Source: Brumimicrobium oceani
GTDB taxonomy: Bacteria > Bacteroidota > Bacteroidia > Flavobacteriales_D > Crocinitomicaceae
Length of the DNA: 64,000 nt
Assembly: GCF_003143775.1 (NCBI RefSeq)
Contig: NZ_QFRJ01000002.1
Coordinates: 82,501 to 146,500, forward strand
Direction of reading: 5' to 3'
The notes beneath the pieces were generated by a model. The model did no database searches, was not told where the DNA came from, and was given only the letters and a program-made list of their open reading frames with translations. A program made the position numbers and the translations under genes. This document shows positions 33,731 to 43,793 of this stretch, one piece after another (the first letter of the stretch is position 1; each line of letters starts with the position of its first letter).

Positions 33731-35099
33731 ACTTCCCGATACAGAAATTAGCAAAGATATTCCCCAACAAATCATCCGTACTGATCTCTCCAGTAATACT
33801 CGACAAATGACGAATCGCACTGCGAATATCCATGGCCAGCAAATCCCCTGAAATTTGCATTTCTAAAGCCTGCTCCACCTGATTCATATCCGCCAAAGCA
33901 TTCGAAAAAGCTTCGTAGTGTCTTGCGTTGATGACAATCGTATCACTTTCGGTGGCTAACTCTTCTACAGATTTTGCTAATTCTGATTTGAGGGCATCTA
34001 AACCTTCGTGTTTTTTGGCTGAAATGGCAATTACTGGGTGTTTTTCGCTGTAATTGGCGAATTTGGAAGCATCCATTTCTTCGGTCTTGTTGGCGAGGAG
34101 AACGATGGATAAACCTTCGCGCTCTAAACGTTTTAAATCGTTTTGAACCTCTTCTTTTGAGAGTTCATTGGCATCAAAAACGTAGAGCAAGATATTTGAT
34201 TTACTGACTTCGGAAATGGCGCGCTCCACTCCTATTTTCTCAATTTCATCTGTGGCTTCACGAATTCCTGCCGTGTCAATGAAATTGTATAAAATTCCAT
34301 CTATCGTTAAACGTTCTTCGATGGTATCTCTTGTTGTTCCTGCGATGGAAGAAACAATGGCGCGTTCTTCGTTCAACAAAGCGTTAAGCAAAGTCGATTT
34401 CCCTGCGTTGGGTCTTCCTGCGATTACTGTTGAAACTCCGCGTTTAATTGCATTTCCATAAGCGAAAGATTCTGTCAGTAAAGTCAGTTTCTCTTTTAGT
34501 TCGATAACCAATTCATTTAACTCCGTTCGACTGGCGAATTCCACGTCTTCTTCTGAAAAGTCAAGCTCTAGTTCGATTAAAGAAGCGAAATCCATCAAAC
34601 GTTGACGCAAGTGCGCAATTTTATCTGAATATCCACCTCGCATTTGATTCATGGCGATTTCATGCCCTTTTTTTGAATCAGATGCAATTAAATCTGCGAT
34701 GGCTTCTGCTTGAGAAAGATCCATTCTGCCGTTAAAATAAGCGCGCATGGTGAATTCTCCTGGCTTTGCCATTCTACATCCCGCTTTGAACAGTAAGTTG
34801 AGAATTTGCTGCTGAATAAAAGTGGAACCGTGACAAGCAATTTCTGTGGTATTTTCTCCAGTGAAACTTTTTCCTTCTTTTAGAACAGTAACCAAAACTT
34901 CATCAATGACTTTATTTTCATCATCTCGAATTGTACCAAAATGTACTGAGTGAGTATCAACTTTCGTTAAATCTTTTGAGAAGATTTTAGAAGTCAAAGT
35001 CAATGCACCGTCCCCTGAAACACGGATCACCGCAATCGCACCTACTCCATTCGCAGTAGATAATGCACAAATTGTATCTTTCTCGATTAATAAAGCCAT
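33729..35099 (-). CDS. mnmE: tRNA modification GTPase MnmE (TrmE)
   Basis: A 456-residue GTPase that, with MnmG, installs the carboxymethylaminomethyl group on U34 of certain tRNAs. Landmarks are the N-terminal folate-binding domain starting DTICALSTANGVGAIAVIR, the motif EFTMRAYFNGRMDLSQAEAI (about 115-134), the G domain with GRPNAGKSTLLN (about 229-240), DTAGIR (about 276-281) and NKTEEMD, and the C-terminal FCIGK with the catalytic cysteine. Full length. A promoter-like TATCTTTG lies 28 bases upstream. Confidence 0.98.
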   Translation of the reverse strand: MALLIEKDTICALSTANGVGAIAVIRVSGDGALTLTSKIFSKDLTKVDTHSVHFGTIRDDENKVIDEVLVTVLKEGKSFTGENTTEIACHGSTFIQQQILNLLFKAGCRMAKPGEFTMRAYFNGRMDLSQAEAIADLIASDSKKGHEIAMNQMRGGYSDKIAHLRQRLMDFASLIELELDFSEEDVEFASRTELNELVIELKEKLTLLTESFAYGNAIKRGVSTVIAGRPNAGKSTLLNALLNEERAIVSSIAGTTRDTIEERLTIDGILYNFIDTAGIREATDEIEKIGVERAISEVSKSNILLYVFDANELSKEEVQNDLKRLEREGLSIVLLANKTEEMDASKFANYSEKHPVIAISAKKHEGLDALKSELAKSVEELATESDTIVINARHYEAFSNALADMNQVEQALEMQISGDLLAMDIRSAIRHLSSITGEISTDDLLGNIFANFCIGK

Positions 35100-35442
35100 G
35101 GTAAATGTTCTATTTAATTAAAGCTGCAAAGATAAGGAATCGAAAGGGAGATAACGTTCGAAAAAAGGTGAAAGTTGATGATTATTCGAATGACGAGCGA
35201 GGCGTCAAGTTGCGCTGTAATGGAACGCGGATGACGCAAATACTTCGGCAAGCTCAGCAGAGCTGCAAGCAACGCAGATAATCGCAGATTTTTTTATTCC
35301 TAAAAAAGGTAGTTGGACTTGAAGATTAGATATTCGACAAGGATGAAGTCGTAGCCTTCAACAAACTCAGTCAACGAAGCATTATCCCGTTGACTGAGCA
35401 TGTCGAAGGCAACAGTATTGGTATTTCGATGGCATAATAACT
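35100..35442. other. Non-coding stretch with a dispersed-type inverted repeat
   Basis: No gene seen in 343 bases. CTCAGTCAACG (35369-35379) and CGTTGACTGAG (35389-35399), within longer matching flanks, form an inverted repeat of the style often scattered through Bacteroidota genomes. A second CTCAGCAGAGCTG patch is at about 35256. Confidence 0.6.
35127..35134 (-). promoter_or_regulatory. -7 box of mnmE
   Basis: TATCTTTG on the minus strand, 27 bases before the start codon, fits TAnnTTTG. No clear -33 TTG. Confidence 0.45.
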
Positions 35443-36126
35443 CTACCCCACTTCCTTCTCAAACCACTTCCACAGCGGCTCATTCGGAACTTTTGCAGTA
35501 ATTTCTATCGGTTCCTTTTTCACGGGATGAATGAATTTAACTTTTCGGGCATGTAAGGAAATACTGCCGTCTTTATTGGATCGTTTGGCTCCGTATTTCA
35601 CATCACCTTTAATGATGCTACCAATATTTGCCAGTTGCGTTCTAATTTGATGATGTCTTCCTGTTTGTGGGTAAACTTCCAACAAAAAATAGCGGTCACT
35701 TTGAGCAATTAATTTATAGTCAAGAACAGCTTCTTTTGCTTCTGGAGTTCCTTTTTTGACGGAGTAACTTTTATTTTGATCCTTGTTCTTCTTCAAATAA
35801 TCGATTAAGCTTCCGGTATCTTCCTTGGGTTTTGTTTCCACAATGGCCCAATATACTTTTTCAACTTCTCGAGTTTTGAATAAAAGATTCATTCTGGAAA
35901 GTGCCTTACTCGTTTTGGAGAAAACCACTAACCCAGAAGTAGGGCGGTCTAAGCGATGGATCACACCACAAAAGACATTGCCCTCCTTCTTATATTTTTC
36001 GGCTAACCAGAGTTTAATTTTATCGGGCAACGGCAAATCGCCTGTCTTATCGCCTTGGGTAATGTCACCCGAAGCTTTATTGACAGCAATCAGATGGTTG
36101 TCTTCATAAATAACATCTACAGCCAT
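35443..36126 (-). CDS. RluA-family RNA pseudouridine synthase
   Basis: A 227-residue pseudouridine synthase. The catalytic aspartate is Asp60 in HRLDRPTSGLVVF, and the family stretch YPQTGRHHQIRTQLANIGSI (about 161-180) follows. It lacks an N-terminal S4 domain, so it is a short RluA-type enzyme that isomerises uridines in rRNA or tRNA; the site cannot be told. It ends two bases before the panB stop, on the same strand, so they form an operon. Confidence 0.93.
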   Translation of the reverse strand: MAVDVIYEDNHLIAVNKASGDITQGDKTGDLPLPDKIKLWLAEKYKKEGNVFCGVIHRLDRPTSGLVVFSKTSKALSRMNLLFKTREVEKVYWAIVETKPKEDTGSLIDYLKKNKDQNKSYSVKKGTPEAKEAVLDYKLIAQSDRYFLLEVYPQTGRHHQIRTQLANIGSIIKGDVKYGAKRSNKDGSISLHARKVKFIHPVKKEPIEITAKVPNEPLWKWFEKEVG

Positions 36127-36128
36127 TC

Positions 36129-36950
36129 TTAATATTGTTCTTCTTTGTTTGGGAAATCACCTGAACGCACATCACTGATGTAGCTTTTCAAGGCATTCGT
36201 CATTTCTTCGAATAGATTATGGTATTTACGCAAGAATCTTGGATTGAAGTCATTATTGATTCCCAACATATCGTGAACCACCAAAACTTGTCCATCAACT
36301 CCTCCACCAGCACCAATCCCAATAATTGGAATATTTACTTCTTTGGCCACTCTTTCCGCTAATTCAGCTGGAATTTTCTCTAGAACGATAGAAAAACAAC
36401 CCGCTGCCTCCAATGCTTTTGCGTCTTCAATCAAACGATTTGCTTCTTCTTCTTGTTTTGCCCTTACTACGTAAGTTCCGAATTTGTAAATTGATTGTGG
36501 AGTTAATCCTAAGTGTCCCATCACTGGAATTCCTGCAGTAAGAATTCTTGAAATAGACTCAATAATTTCTTGTCCACCTTCCATTTTCACTGCATGTCCA
36601 CCCGATTCTTTCATAATACGAATCGCAGTAACCAAAGCTTCTTTAGAGTTACCTTGATAAGAACCAAAAGGCATATCCACAACCACCAAAGCACGTTCTA
36701 CTGCACGAACAACAGAAGCCGCATGATAAATCATTTGGTCCAAGGTAATGGGCAAAGTTGTTTCGTGCCCTGCCATCACGTTCGAAGCAGAATCTCCTAC
36801 TAAAATAACATCAATCCCGGCTCCATCTATGATTTTAGCCATAGAAAAATCATATCCAGTTAACATCGAAATCTTCTCGTTGTTATCCTTCATTTCTTGC
36901 AACACATGAGTGGTTACACGTTTTACATTCTTATGTACAGACATAATCAA
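36129..36950 (-). CDS. panB: 3-methyl-2-oxobutanoate hydroxymethyltransferase PanB
   Basis: A 273-residue enzyme making ketopantoate from 2-oxoisovalerate and methylenetetrahydrofolate, the first committed step to pantothenate and CoA. It shows [19 protein letters not shown] (about 29-47), [19 protein letters not shown] (about 51-69), [16 protein letters not shown] (about 138-153) and [18 protein letters not shown] (about 202-219), all of the PanB type. Full length. A TACATTTG -7-like box on the minus strand is at 36963-36970, a few bases upstream. It is followed by the pseudouridine synthase gene. Confidence 0.97.
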   Translation of the reverse strand: MIMSVHKNVKRVTTHVLQEMKDNNEKISMLTGYDFSMAKIIDGAGIDVILVGDSASNVMAGHETTLPITLDQMIYHAASVVRAVERALVVVDMPFGSYQGNSKEALVTAIRIMKESGGHAVKMEGGQEIIESISRILTAGIPVMGHLGLTPQSIYKFGTYVVRAKQEEEANRLIEDAKALEAAGCFSIVLEKIPAELAERVAKEVNIPIIGIGAGGGVDGQVLVVHDMLGINNDFNPRFLRKYHNLFEEMTNALKSYISDVRSGDFPNKEEQY

Positions 36951-37027
36951 TTTATTTTTTCACAAATGTACGAGAACAAATGAAATGAGCGTTGAAATTC
37001 GGGGAATTTGTGTTGGGGCGTGTGTAT

Positions 37028-37047
37028 GGGCGATTTGCAAATCGCCC
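37028..37047. repeat. Perfect 20-base palindrome
   Basis: GGGCGATTTGCAAATCGCCC is fully self-complementary. It sits between the divergent-ending nucleotidase operon and panB and is probably a dispersed palindromic repeat that can act as a terminator for the 5'-nucleotidase operon. Confidence 0.8.
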
Positions 37048-37060
37048 TTACAAATGGTCC

Positions 37061-37969
37061 CTACACTAAAATCAAATCATGACGTTGGTGTTTTTTCTTT
37101 TCTCCTAAATAAAAATCAATCCGCCCCAGTGCCAATCCAGCCCAGCCCACTTGATTGATCAAAACCTTTTCGCCTAGTTTATTTAAGTGAACTTCTGGTT
37201 TTGGAAGGAAGGTGTGGGTATGACCTCCAATGATTAAATCGATGTTTTGGGTTTCGGAGGCGAGGGTTTGGTCGTTGTCTTTGAATTGTTTTGGTTCGTA
37301 GCCCAAATGGGAAAGACAAATCACTAAATCACATTCTTCTTCGAAGCGCAGGTGTTTTGCGATTCTATTGGCTATTGGAATGGGCTTCAACCATTCTGTA
37401 TCTTGATAATGTGCTTTGGCGACTAATCCTTCTAATCCTACACCAACTCCAAAAACTCCAATTTTAAATGGTCCTTTGTTGAATATTTGGTACTCTTTGG
37501 TAAGATCTTTTAAGATTGTGTTATTGAAATTATAGTTGGAACAAACGAAGGGAAAATCTGCGTGTTGGTAGGCGTTTAAAAATCCTTCTAATCCTGCATC
37601 GAAATCATGATTCCCCATTGTTGCGCAGTCATACCCCATGTGAGTCATGAGTTTCATTTCTAACTCACCGTGGAATTTATTGAAATACGGTGTTCCTTGG
37701 AAAATATCTCCAGCATCCAACAAAAGTACATTTTTCTCTTGTTTCCGGATTTCCTTAAGCATAGCATATCTTCTTGCAACACCTCCTTGATTTGGATATT
37801 TGGCGTGCGTAGAAGGAAATGTTTCGATATTAGAATGGGTGTCATTCGTATGCAGAATAGTAATTTTATCTAAGTGTTCAGGCTCTTTGGGATAACTCAA
37901 TAAACTAGGACTAATCGCTAATCCTGTTCCAACAACTAAACTTTTTTGTAAAAATATACGACGTTCCAT
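37061..37969 (-). CDS. 5'-nucleotidase, metallophosphatase half
   Basis: A 302-residue calcineurin-like phosphoesterase, the N-terminal half of a UshA-type 5'-nucleotidase. Metal-binding motifs are LHTNDTHSN (about 40-48), LLDAGDIFQG (about 85-94), TMGNHDFDAG (about 117-126) and GGHTHTF (about 241-247). The N-terminus ERRIFLQKSLVVGTG fits a twin-arginine export signal. The C-terminal substrate-binding domain is a separate gene directly before it (one base between). The pair would release phosphate from nucleotides outside the cytoplasm. Confidence 0.92.
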   Translation of the reverse strand: MERRIFLQKSLVVGTGLAISPSLLSYPKEPEHLDKITILHTNDTHSNIETFPSTHAKYPNQGGVARRYAMLKEIRKQEKNVLLLDAGDIFQGTPYFNKFHGELEMKLMTHMGYDCATMGNHDFDAGLEGFLNAYQHADFPFVCSNYNFNNTILKDLTKEYQIFNKGPFKIGVFGVGVGLEGLVAKAHYQDTEWLKPIPIANRIAKHLRFEEECDLVICLSHLGYEPKQFKDNDQTLASETQNIDLIIGGHTHTFLPKPEVHLNKLGEKVLINQVGWAGLALGRIDFYLGEKKKHQRHDLILV

Positions 37970-37970
37970 A

Positions 37971-38681
37971 TTACCATTTTATGCGGTGATCCAAAACTGG
38001 ACGAAGCGTATCTATTGCTTCTACTCTTTTTATTAGTGCTTCACGGAGAAAAATGCCTGTGTCTGTGATTTCATAACTGCGCTTAAAGAAACTCATATTA
38101 TCTCCTCCATTGGCCAAGTAGTCTGTGGTGATGACATATAAAGTATCAGCCAACTCCTTATTGTTTTTTAAACTCACAATATCTCCATTAATTTGAAAAC
38201 CTCCGATGGGTTCTCCTCCTGATTTCTTTAAATAAGCAACTATTGAATCTAATTCATTTGCTGGAAGCTTCGCCAAAACAACAGTATTATCAAAAGGCAT
38301 CAACTTATAAATATCTCCAACGGTAATATTTCCTTGTGAAATGGGCGATCTTAATCCACCATGATTCATAATAGAAATATAGTGCTTTCCTGCTAACCAG
38401 TTATTTTCTTCGAGGTAGTTTTCTGTTTCATCGATTACAAAATTCCCCAAAGCCCCTTCTGGCCTATCTCTCAATAAATCTCCAGTTGCAAAACCAATTA
38501 CCCTGTCCATATTTGCAGCCAATTCATTTTTGTAAGGTGCTATAAAGGCTTGCAAACTATCATCGGGAGCTATTGTGGTATTGATTTCGACTTTATCACT
38601 TTGGACAAATACAGAAGCAGAAGAGCAGGCCAAAAGACCTGCTCCTACTAATAATGTCCATAAAATTTGAACAATTTTCAT
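37971..38681 (-). CDS. 5'-nucleotidase, C-terminal domain lipoprotein
   Basis: A 236-residue protein matching the 5_nucleotid_C domain: VIGFATGDLLRDRPEGALGN (about 62-81), ISIMNHGGLRSPISQGNITVG (near 103-123) and DTVYLATTDYLANGGD-like VITTDYLANGGDNM (about 184-197). The N-terminal signal ends LVGAGLLACSS, a lipobox, so the mature protein should be a lipoprotein. It supplies the nucleotide-binding half for the metallophosphatase encoded next. In most bacteria both halves are one chain (UshA). Confidence 0.9.
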   Translation of the reverse strand: MKIVQILWTLLVGAGLLACSSASVFVQSDKVEINTTIAPDDSLQAFIAPYKNELAANMDRVIGFATGDLLRDRPEGALGNFVIDETENYLEENNWLAGKHYISIMNHGGLRSPISQGNITVGDIYKLMPFDNTVVLAKLPANELDSIVAYLKKSGGEPIGGFQINGDIVSLKNNKELADTLYVITTDYLANGGDNMSFFKRSYEITDTGIFLREALIKRVEAIDTLRPVLDHRIKW

Positions 38682-38696
38682 GGTTTATTTCATCTA

Positions 38697-40985
38697 TTAT
38701 TGAACGATAATTCTTTCTACTAAATTACCTTTTTCTGTATTAATATTCAATAAATATGTTCCTGAATTAAAGTTTGTAACATCTACCTCAACAAATTGAG
38801 TTGAAGATGAGAATGTTCCCACTTTTCTTCCTGTCATGTCCATTACGTCAATAGAAGTGATTTCAACTCCATTCAATTGAACATAAACTATTTCATTACT
38901 TGGATTAGGGAAAACAGATAAATTGTTCTCGATAAAATCCGTTGATAATCCTAACTCACATCCATCAGCGATATAATCCATGTTGTAGAAATCTACGTAA
39001 CAAGCGAAATCTACACTATCGATGTAAGGATTTCTGTTGTTTTGAATGCTGTAAATCAATTCGTGACGAGCAATTTCATAACTATCTGGCAAATCATTAA
39101 AGTGCCAGTTTTTCAATACTGCTTGATCTTGGTTTGAAGGAATACTCCAGTTATCCCCAGTTCCATTTGCACCATTATATGCAGTCGCCATATAGAAAAT
39201 TGATCTTGCCAAGTTTCCTTTTTGGTCGTCTTTAGGCTCATAAACCAAAGCTCCACTTGCATCTTGACCTCTTGCTCCTTCTAAGTATTCAAAAGCTGGC
39301 GTTCCAACGATTTCACCGAAAGGTAGATTACTTCTTGGTGTATTGGCTTGGTTTAAGTTTGTAGGATATAAATTATGGTAATCTGCATATTCTAACTCCT
39401 CTGGTTGTCCGTTTGCTGGGTAAGTTGGCATCCAAGAGTGTGCATAAGTATGCTCTCTAGAATAACCTGTTGCTGTCCAATCGAAAGAACCAGTGTACAC
39501 TTTTCTTTCACCTGAATAAACACAAGTTACGTAGCTATCTCCACCTAATGTATCCATTGCTTCAAATCCATCCATCAACAATGTTTTGTACAAGAAGTAT
39601 GAGCTATAATCGTGTGCGTTGATCAATGCAGTTAAATCCTCCACTAAAGTTGGTGTTCCTGTATTTAAAGAACCGTAATAGTTTCCGATTTGACTTCCTG
39701 TAGACATTTGGTTTCCGCTAGCTACATCCGTTTGATTGTAGTTTACAAAGTTTCCGAATCCATTCATGGCATAAACAGTGTAATGATAATCCATATCTGC
39801 ACGAATACCACGAGGAGTAAAAGTTAATGAATTTCCAACATAAGTTACCTTACTGTCTCCAATAACATCACCTCTTTGGTAGGCAGTTCCATCTGCAGGA
39901 ACTCCTGTTGGAGCACTTCCTGTTTTCCAAACTACCAAGTAGCCTTCCGCATCGGCAGAAGCAGTGTAACCTACGTTCATTGTATAAGCTTCAACATTTG
40001 AGAACATTAAAGCAGAAGCACCGTTTGTTGGTTCAGTAGCTAAATTATCGTTTCCAATTCCATATAAACTTAAAGTGAAAACAGGTGTATTTGGATCATC
40101 TGAAGCGATAGACAGAGTTGAGATTCTAGAACCGTTTGCTGTTGCAGAAAAATCAATACTCCCAGTCGTCATTCCAGCGCCTGCTATTGCTCCAGTTGTT
40201 ACCGTTGTTGAGAAATCTGCTGAAGCATTTCCTGAGAAATTAATTGCAGAAACCGTTAGGTTATTCACGCCAATATTACTTACCGCAATTGGCGTACTTG
40301 CTGTTGTTCCAATTTGAATTGTGGCACCATTCAAGACAGGTGTTCCATTTACAGAAACTTCTATTTTCTTATCAGGAGCGGTGTATCCAAAAATGTCGTT
40401 GATATCACGAGGTAACAATTGGAAAAGACCATTGTACTCACTCAATAAACCAACTACAGATTGCGCTCCACCTGGAATTGTTTGCCCAGCCATTGCTGTT
40501 CCTGAGTTAATACGAATTGTTCCAGTATTTGCTCCGTCTGTGAAGTTGTAGTTTGTACTGTTTGCAAAACTACTTCCTGCATCTGGGAATGTAACGTTAT
40601 CTATTCGTACCAAACGACCTTCGTAGGTATTTCCTAAATCCACAATATTGATATTCCAAGGAGCTACTTGTGTTCCCGGACCATGAGGTGTTAAAGAAGT
40701 AATTGGATCGATTTCCAACAAGCCACTAAAATCCTTAATTGTCCCCGTAACGGTAACAGAATCTCCTCTGTTTACACCGTTCGTAAATGAACCACCATAG
40801 ATTGGAAGTCCACCCGTTTGATCTTGAATGTAACGGATTGGACCCAATTCTCCACCATCAGCAGCTACACCTTTAATGGTTACTGTAGCACCCACTGGAA
40901 AATTGCGTGCATCATCGATATCTGTTTGTCCAAACAAAGTAGTCATGGAAAACAAAGCACCGAATAACATTATTTTATTTTTCAT
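38697..40985 (-). CDS. Secreted endonuclease I-domain protein with T9SS tail
   Basis: A 762-residue exported nuclease. After a signal peptide (1-20) there is an OB-fold-like domain (about 24-190, with GATVTIKGVA and GDSVTVTGTIKDF), a Choice-of-anchor-like beta domain (about 210-310), a fibronectin-like part (about 320-430), the endonuclease I domain (about 445-660) with SREHTYAHSWMP and YADYHNLYPTNLNQANTPRS, and a T9SS type A tail (about 690-762, NLSVFPNPSNEIVYVQL to the end). Endonuclease I enzymes cut DNA non-specifically. T9SS puts it at the cell surface or outside. It is the middle gene of the DNA-scavenging operon. Confidence 0.92.
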   Translation of the reverse strand: MKNKIMLFGALFSMTTLFGQTDIDDARNFPVGATVTIKGVAADGGELGPIRYIQDQTGGLPIYGGSFTNGVNRGDSVTVTGTIKDFSGLLEIDPITSLTPHGPGTQVAPWNINIVDLGNTYEGRLVRIDNVTFPDAGSSFANSTNYNFTDGANTGTIRINSGTAMAGQTIPGGAQSVVGLLSEYNGLFQLLPRDINDIFGYTAPDKKIEVSVNGTPVLNGATIQIGTTASTPIAVSNIGVNNLTVSAINFSGNASADFSTTVTTGAIAGAGMTTGSIDFSATANGSRISTLSIASDDPNTPVFTLSLYGIGNDNLATEPTNGASALMFSNVEAYTMNVGYTASADAEGYLVVWKTGSAPTGVPADGTAYQRGDVIGDSKVTYVGNSLTFTPRGIRADMDYHYTVYAMNGFGNFVNYNQTDVASGNQMSTGSQIGNYYGSLNTGTPTLVEDLTALINAHDYSSYFLYKTLLMDGFEAMDTLGGDSYVTCVYSGERKVYTGSFDWTATGYSREHTYAHSWMPTYPANGQPEELEYADYHNLYPTNLNQANTPRSNLPFGEIVGTPAFEYLEGARGQDASGALVYEPKDDQKGNLARSIFYMATAYNGANGTGDNWSIPSNQDQAVLKNWHFNDLPDSYEIARHELIYSIQNNRNPYIDSVDFACYVDFYNMDYIADGCELGLSTDFIENNLSVFPNPSNEIVYVQLNGVEITSIDVMDMTGRKVGTFSSSTQFVEVDVTNFNSGTYLLNINTEKGNLVERIIVQ

Positions 40986-41005
40986 TTTATTCTTTTTTAC
41001 TTTTA

Positions 41006-43732
41006 TTAAAATTCAAATCCTAAAGAGAAATTCACACGAATTCCTTGACCAAAGAAAACACCTGATGAAGCAGCATCGAAAGCACTTCCGTTTTGGTTAT
41101 TTCTAGCGTCTGAAATATATAGAGAGTTTAAAGCATTAAATACGTTTCCTCTCAAGATTAAACTTGAATTTTCAAATCTGAAACGGTAACCAGTATGGAA
41201 AGAAAGCAATCCATAAGAAGGAATTTGCCAAGATTCTTTACCTCCATTTCCACTAGAAACACTTAATGAGAATGGGTCAAAATCACTGAAGTAACGGTCA
41301 AAATAAGTATATCCTGCTTTTACATAAAATCCTTTGAATGGTTCGTATCTAATCGCACCAGCGTAAGTACTTTGAGCAGCATCTCCCACGTGAACACCCA
41401 CAGCATCAAATTCGAATATTTGTCCAACTACATCAATTTTCTCAGCAGATTGCCAAGTCCAATCACCATAAGAAACCATACCTTCAATTGAAAGATTGCT
41501 CAATACTTTATACACCGCATCTACTTCAATTCCCATGTGCAAGGCATCCATTCCATTTACGTTTGCTCTTACAAATTCTGTTGGGTCATTTGGATCTGGA
41601 ACTGACACTCCAAAAGGGAATGGTTTGTTCTCCCAGTAGGTTACATATCCATTCACGTTTGCACTGAAACGCTTAGAACGGTATCCATAACCAGACTCAA
41701 AAGCCATGATGTTTTCATTTAAGATCTCCTCAAAGAATTCGTTATCTGAATTATCAATCACATTACTAAACTGAGGTGTTCTTGATAAATACCCTGCATT
41801 TACAAAAACGTTCATGCTTTCAGTAATATTAAAGTTAGCCCCTGCTTTTGCAGTAAAACCAGCTAACCATTTCCATTCTGTTTGGTTATACTCTAAATCT
41901 GGGTGATTTGGGTGATAATATTCACCATTGTAATTCACAACATCCTCACCACCGATATATAAAGTAGTATCATCTAAATGAATCTCTCTTTTTTGGTGAT
42001 AGTCAATTCCTTTGTATCCATTAACAACAGTAGATAAATTCACAAAAGAAGACCATCTTCCTTTATTGTATTCTGCTTGTCCAAAAGCTCCAGCCCATTG
42101 AACCAAAGCATCACGGTGATTGTGGTAAGGTTGCCATCCCACTTTATCTCCTTCAACCTTCATATTGGTCATCGCATTTTTATCATTGGAGTTAATCCAA
42201 TAGTTCCCTCCTAGTAAATCTCGTAATTCCGTGTAGTGCTCACCTTGATAATAACGGTAATCTAAACCACCAGAAATATCCCAATGTTCGCTTAACTTAT
42301 AATCAAATTGAGAAACCGCACCAATCCACATGTGATTGTTTACTGAAGAAGTGACCACTTGCGTTGATTTTAATAAACTTGGATGGTGGGAAGGATCTAC
42401 AGATGGCATTGTTGTTCCGAAAAGTGTAACCTCTTGGTTATTGTCAACAATTCTATCCCAGTCAACATGTCCTTCTTCATCATAAAGAATTCCACTTGAG
42501 TTTTTCAAACGTTCTCCTCCACCTCTACCGATAGAAACATAAGCCATGTTTGAAATCGATAATTTATCATTTACCTTCCAGAAATCTTTCAATGTGATTT
42601 GTGGTTTGTGGTAGTAATTTCTTCTTTCGGCTTTTTCAACTCTGTCTCCATTAGAATTTGTTATGTAACCGAAATGTTGATTGAAACGAATACCATTGTC
42701 AATATTTGGTGAACCTTCTGGAACATCAATTCCTTGTTCTCTTGCGTATTCAGCATCCCAATATTGTATTGGTTGGTTATATGAACGTTGTGCATGTTCT
42801 TGAGGCGCTCCAAATCCACTTAATGAGATTAAATGTTTTCCAACTTTCTTTTGAATTTTCAAATAATAGAAAGCTCCGCGTGTACTCAAGCCATCAACCC
42901 ATCCGTCACCTTGTTTATACGAACCAGAGAATAGAACTCCCCAGCCATTTTTTAATTTACCAGACTTATAAGAAAGTGAAGTTCTCAAGAAATTTCCAGA
43001 ACCGTATTCTTGGTTTACCTTAATTACGCGTTTTCCACCAGTTGGTTGCGTAATAATATTCATTGTTCCACCAACAGAAGGCATAGCCAATTTAGTTGCA
43101 CCTAAACCACGTTGTACCTGAATTTGGTTGGTAATCTGATCCAATCCGAACCAGTTACTCCAATAAACCGCTCCGTTTTCCATGTCGTTTACAGGAACAC
43201 CATCAATCATTACACCGATATTTCGTTGGTTAAAACCACGAATACTAATTCGCGCATCACCATCTCCACCTCCTTGCTGCGTAGCATGTACACCAGGAGT
43301 TGAGTTCAATATCATAGGCAATTCTTGCGAACCTAATTCTTCTGTAATTTGTTTGGCCGATATTCTACTTACAGCAACTGGAGTTTTTCTATCTACTGCT
43401 AGTTGCCCAATCACTTCAACTTCTTCCATTTCTTGGGTATCGCCCATAGAGAAATCCTTATTTACAACTGGTTCATCTATAGAAACAGTTACAACTAAAG
43501 TGTCATAGGAAAACATTGAAATTTTCACTTGATAATCTCCGTAAGGTAGATTTTGTATGGAATAGGATCCGTCTAATTGTGCTTTTGACCTAAATTCATC
43601 AGAAATATAGATATAAGCACCAATAACAGGCTCACTAGTAGCATGATCGGTGATTCTTCCTTTTAAAGTTCCGGTTTGAGCAGTTGCAAAAAAAGGAAAA
43701 AGGATAGCGAGGAATATAATTTTCTTTATCAC
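41006..43732 (-). CDS. TonB-dependent outer-membrane receptor
   Basis: A 908-residue receptor. A signal peptide (ending FATAQ) precedes a carboxypeptidase-regulatory-like domain (about 22-100, GTLKGRITDHATSEPVIGAY), the plug domain (about 115-225, PGVHATQQGGGDGDARISIR and PVNDMENGAVYWSNW), and a beta barrel to the C-terminal FSLGFEF. It imports its substrate with energy from TonB. Genomic setting between a nuclease and a lamin-tail protein suggests a DNA breakdown product, though the substrate cannot be read from sequence. The start is GTG at 43732. Confidence 0.95.
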   Translation of the reverse strand: MIKKIIFLAILFPFFATAQTGTLKGRITDHATSEPVIGAYIYISDEFRSKAQLDGSYSIQNLPYGDYQVKISMFSYDTLVVTVSIDEPVVNKDFSMGDTQEMEEVEVIGQLAVDRKTPVAVSRISAKQITEELGSQELPMILNSTPGVHATQQGGGDGDARISIRGFNQRNIGVMIDGVPVNDMENGAVYWSNWFGLDQITNQIQVQRGLGATKLAMPSVGGTMNIITQPTGGKRVIKVNQEYGSGNFLRTSLSYKSGKLKNGWGVLFSGSYKQGDGWVDGLSTRGAFYYLKIQKKVGKHLISLSGFGAPQEHAQRSYNQPIQYWDAEYAREQGIDVPEGSPNIDNGIRFNQHFGYITNSNGDRVEKAERRNYYHKPQITLKDFWKVNDKLSISNMAYVSIGRGGGERLKNSSGILYDEEGHVDWDRIVDNNQEVTLFGTTMPSVDPSHHPSLLKSTQVVTSSVNNHMWIGAVSQFDYKLSEHWDISGGLDYRYYQGEHYTELRDLLGGNYWINSNDKNAMTNMKVEGDKVGWQPYHNHRDALVQWAGAFGQAEYNKGRWSSFVNLSTVVNGYKGIDYHQKREIHLDDTTLYIGGEDVVNYNGEYYHPNHPDLEYNQTEWKWLAGFTAKAGANFNITESMNVFVNAGYLSRTPQFSNVIDNSDNEFFEEILNENIMAFESGYGYRSKRFSANVNGYVTYWENKPFPFGVSVPDPNDPTEFVRANVNGMDALHMGIEVDAVYKVLSNLSIEGMVSYGDWTWQSAEKIDVVGQIFEFDAVGVHVGDAAQSTYAGAIRYEPFKGFYVKAGYTYFDRYFSDFDPFSLSVSSGNGGKESWQIPSYGLLSFHTGYRFRFENSSLILRGNVFNALNSLYISDARNNQNGSAFDAASSGVFFGQGIRVNFSLGFEF

Positions 43733-43793
43733 AATGGAAAAAATTGATATGAAAAAGGGGAGCTTTTAAACTCCCCTAAATAATTTTAAAATC

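Noticed and set aside
41006-43732. TonB receptor with an SusD partner (polysaccharide locus)
   Set aside because: No SusD-like lipoprotein or glycoside hydrolase is adjacent. The neighbours are nuclease and nucleotidase genes.
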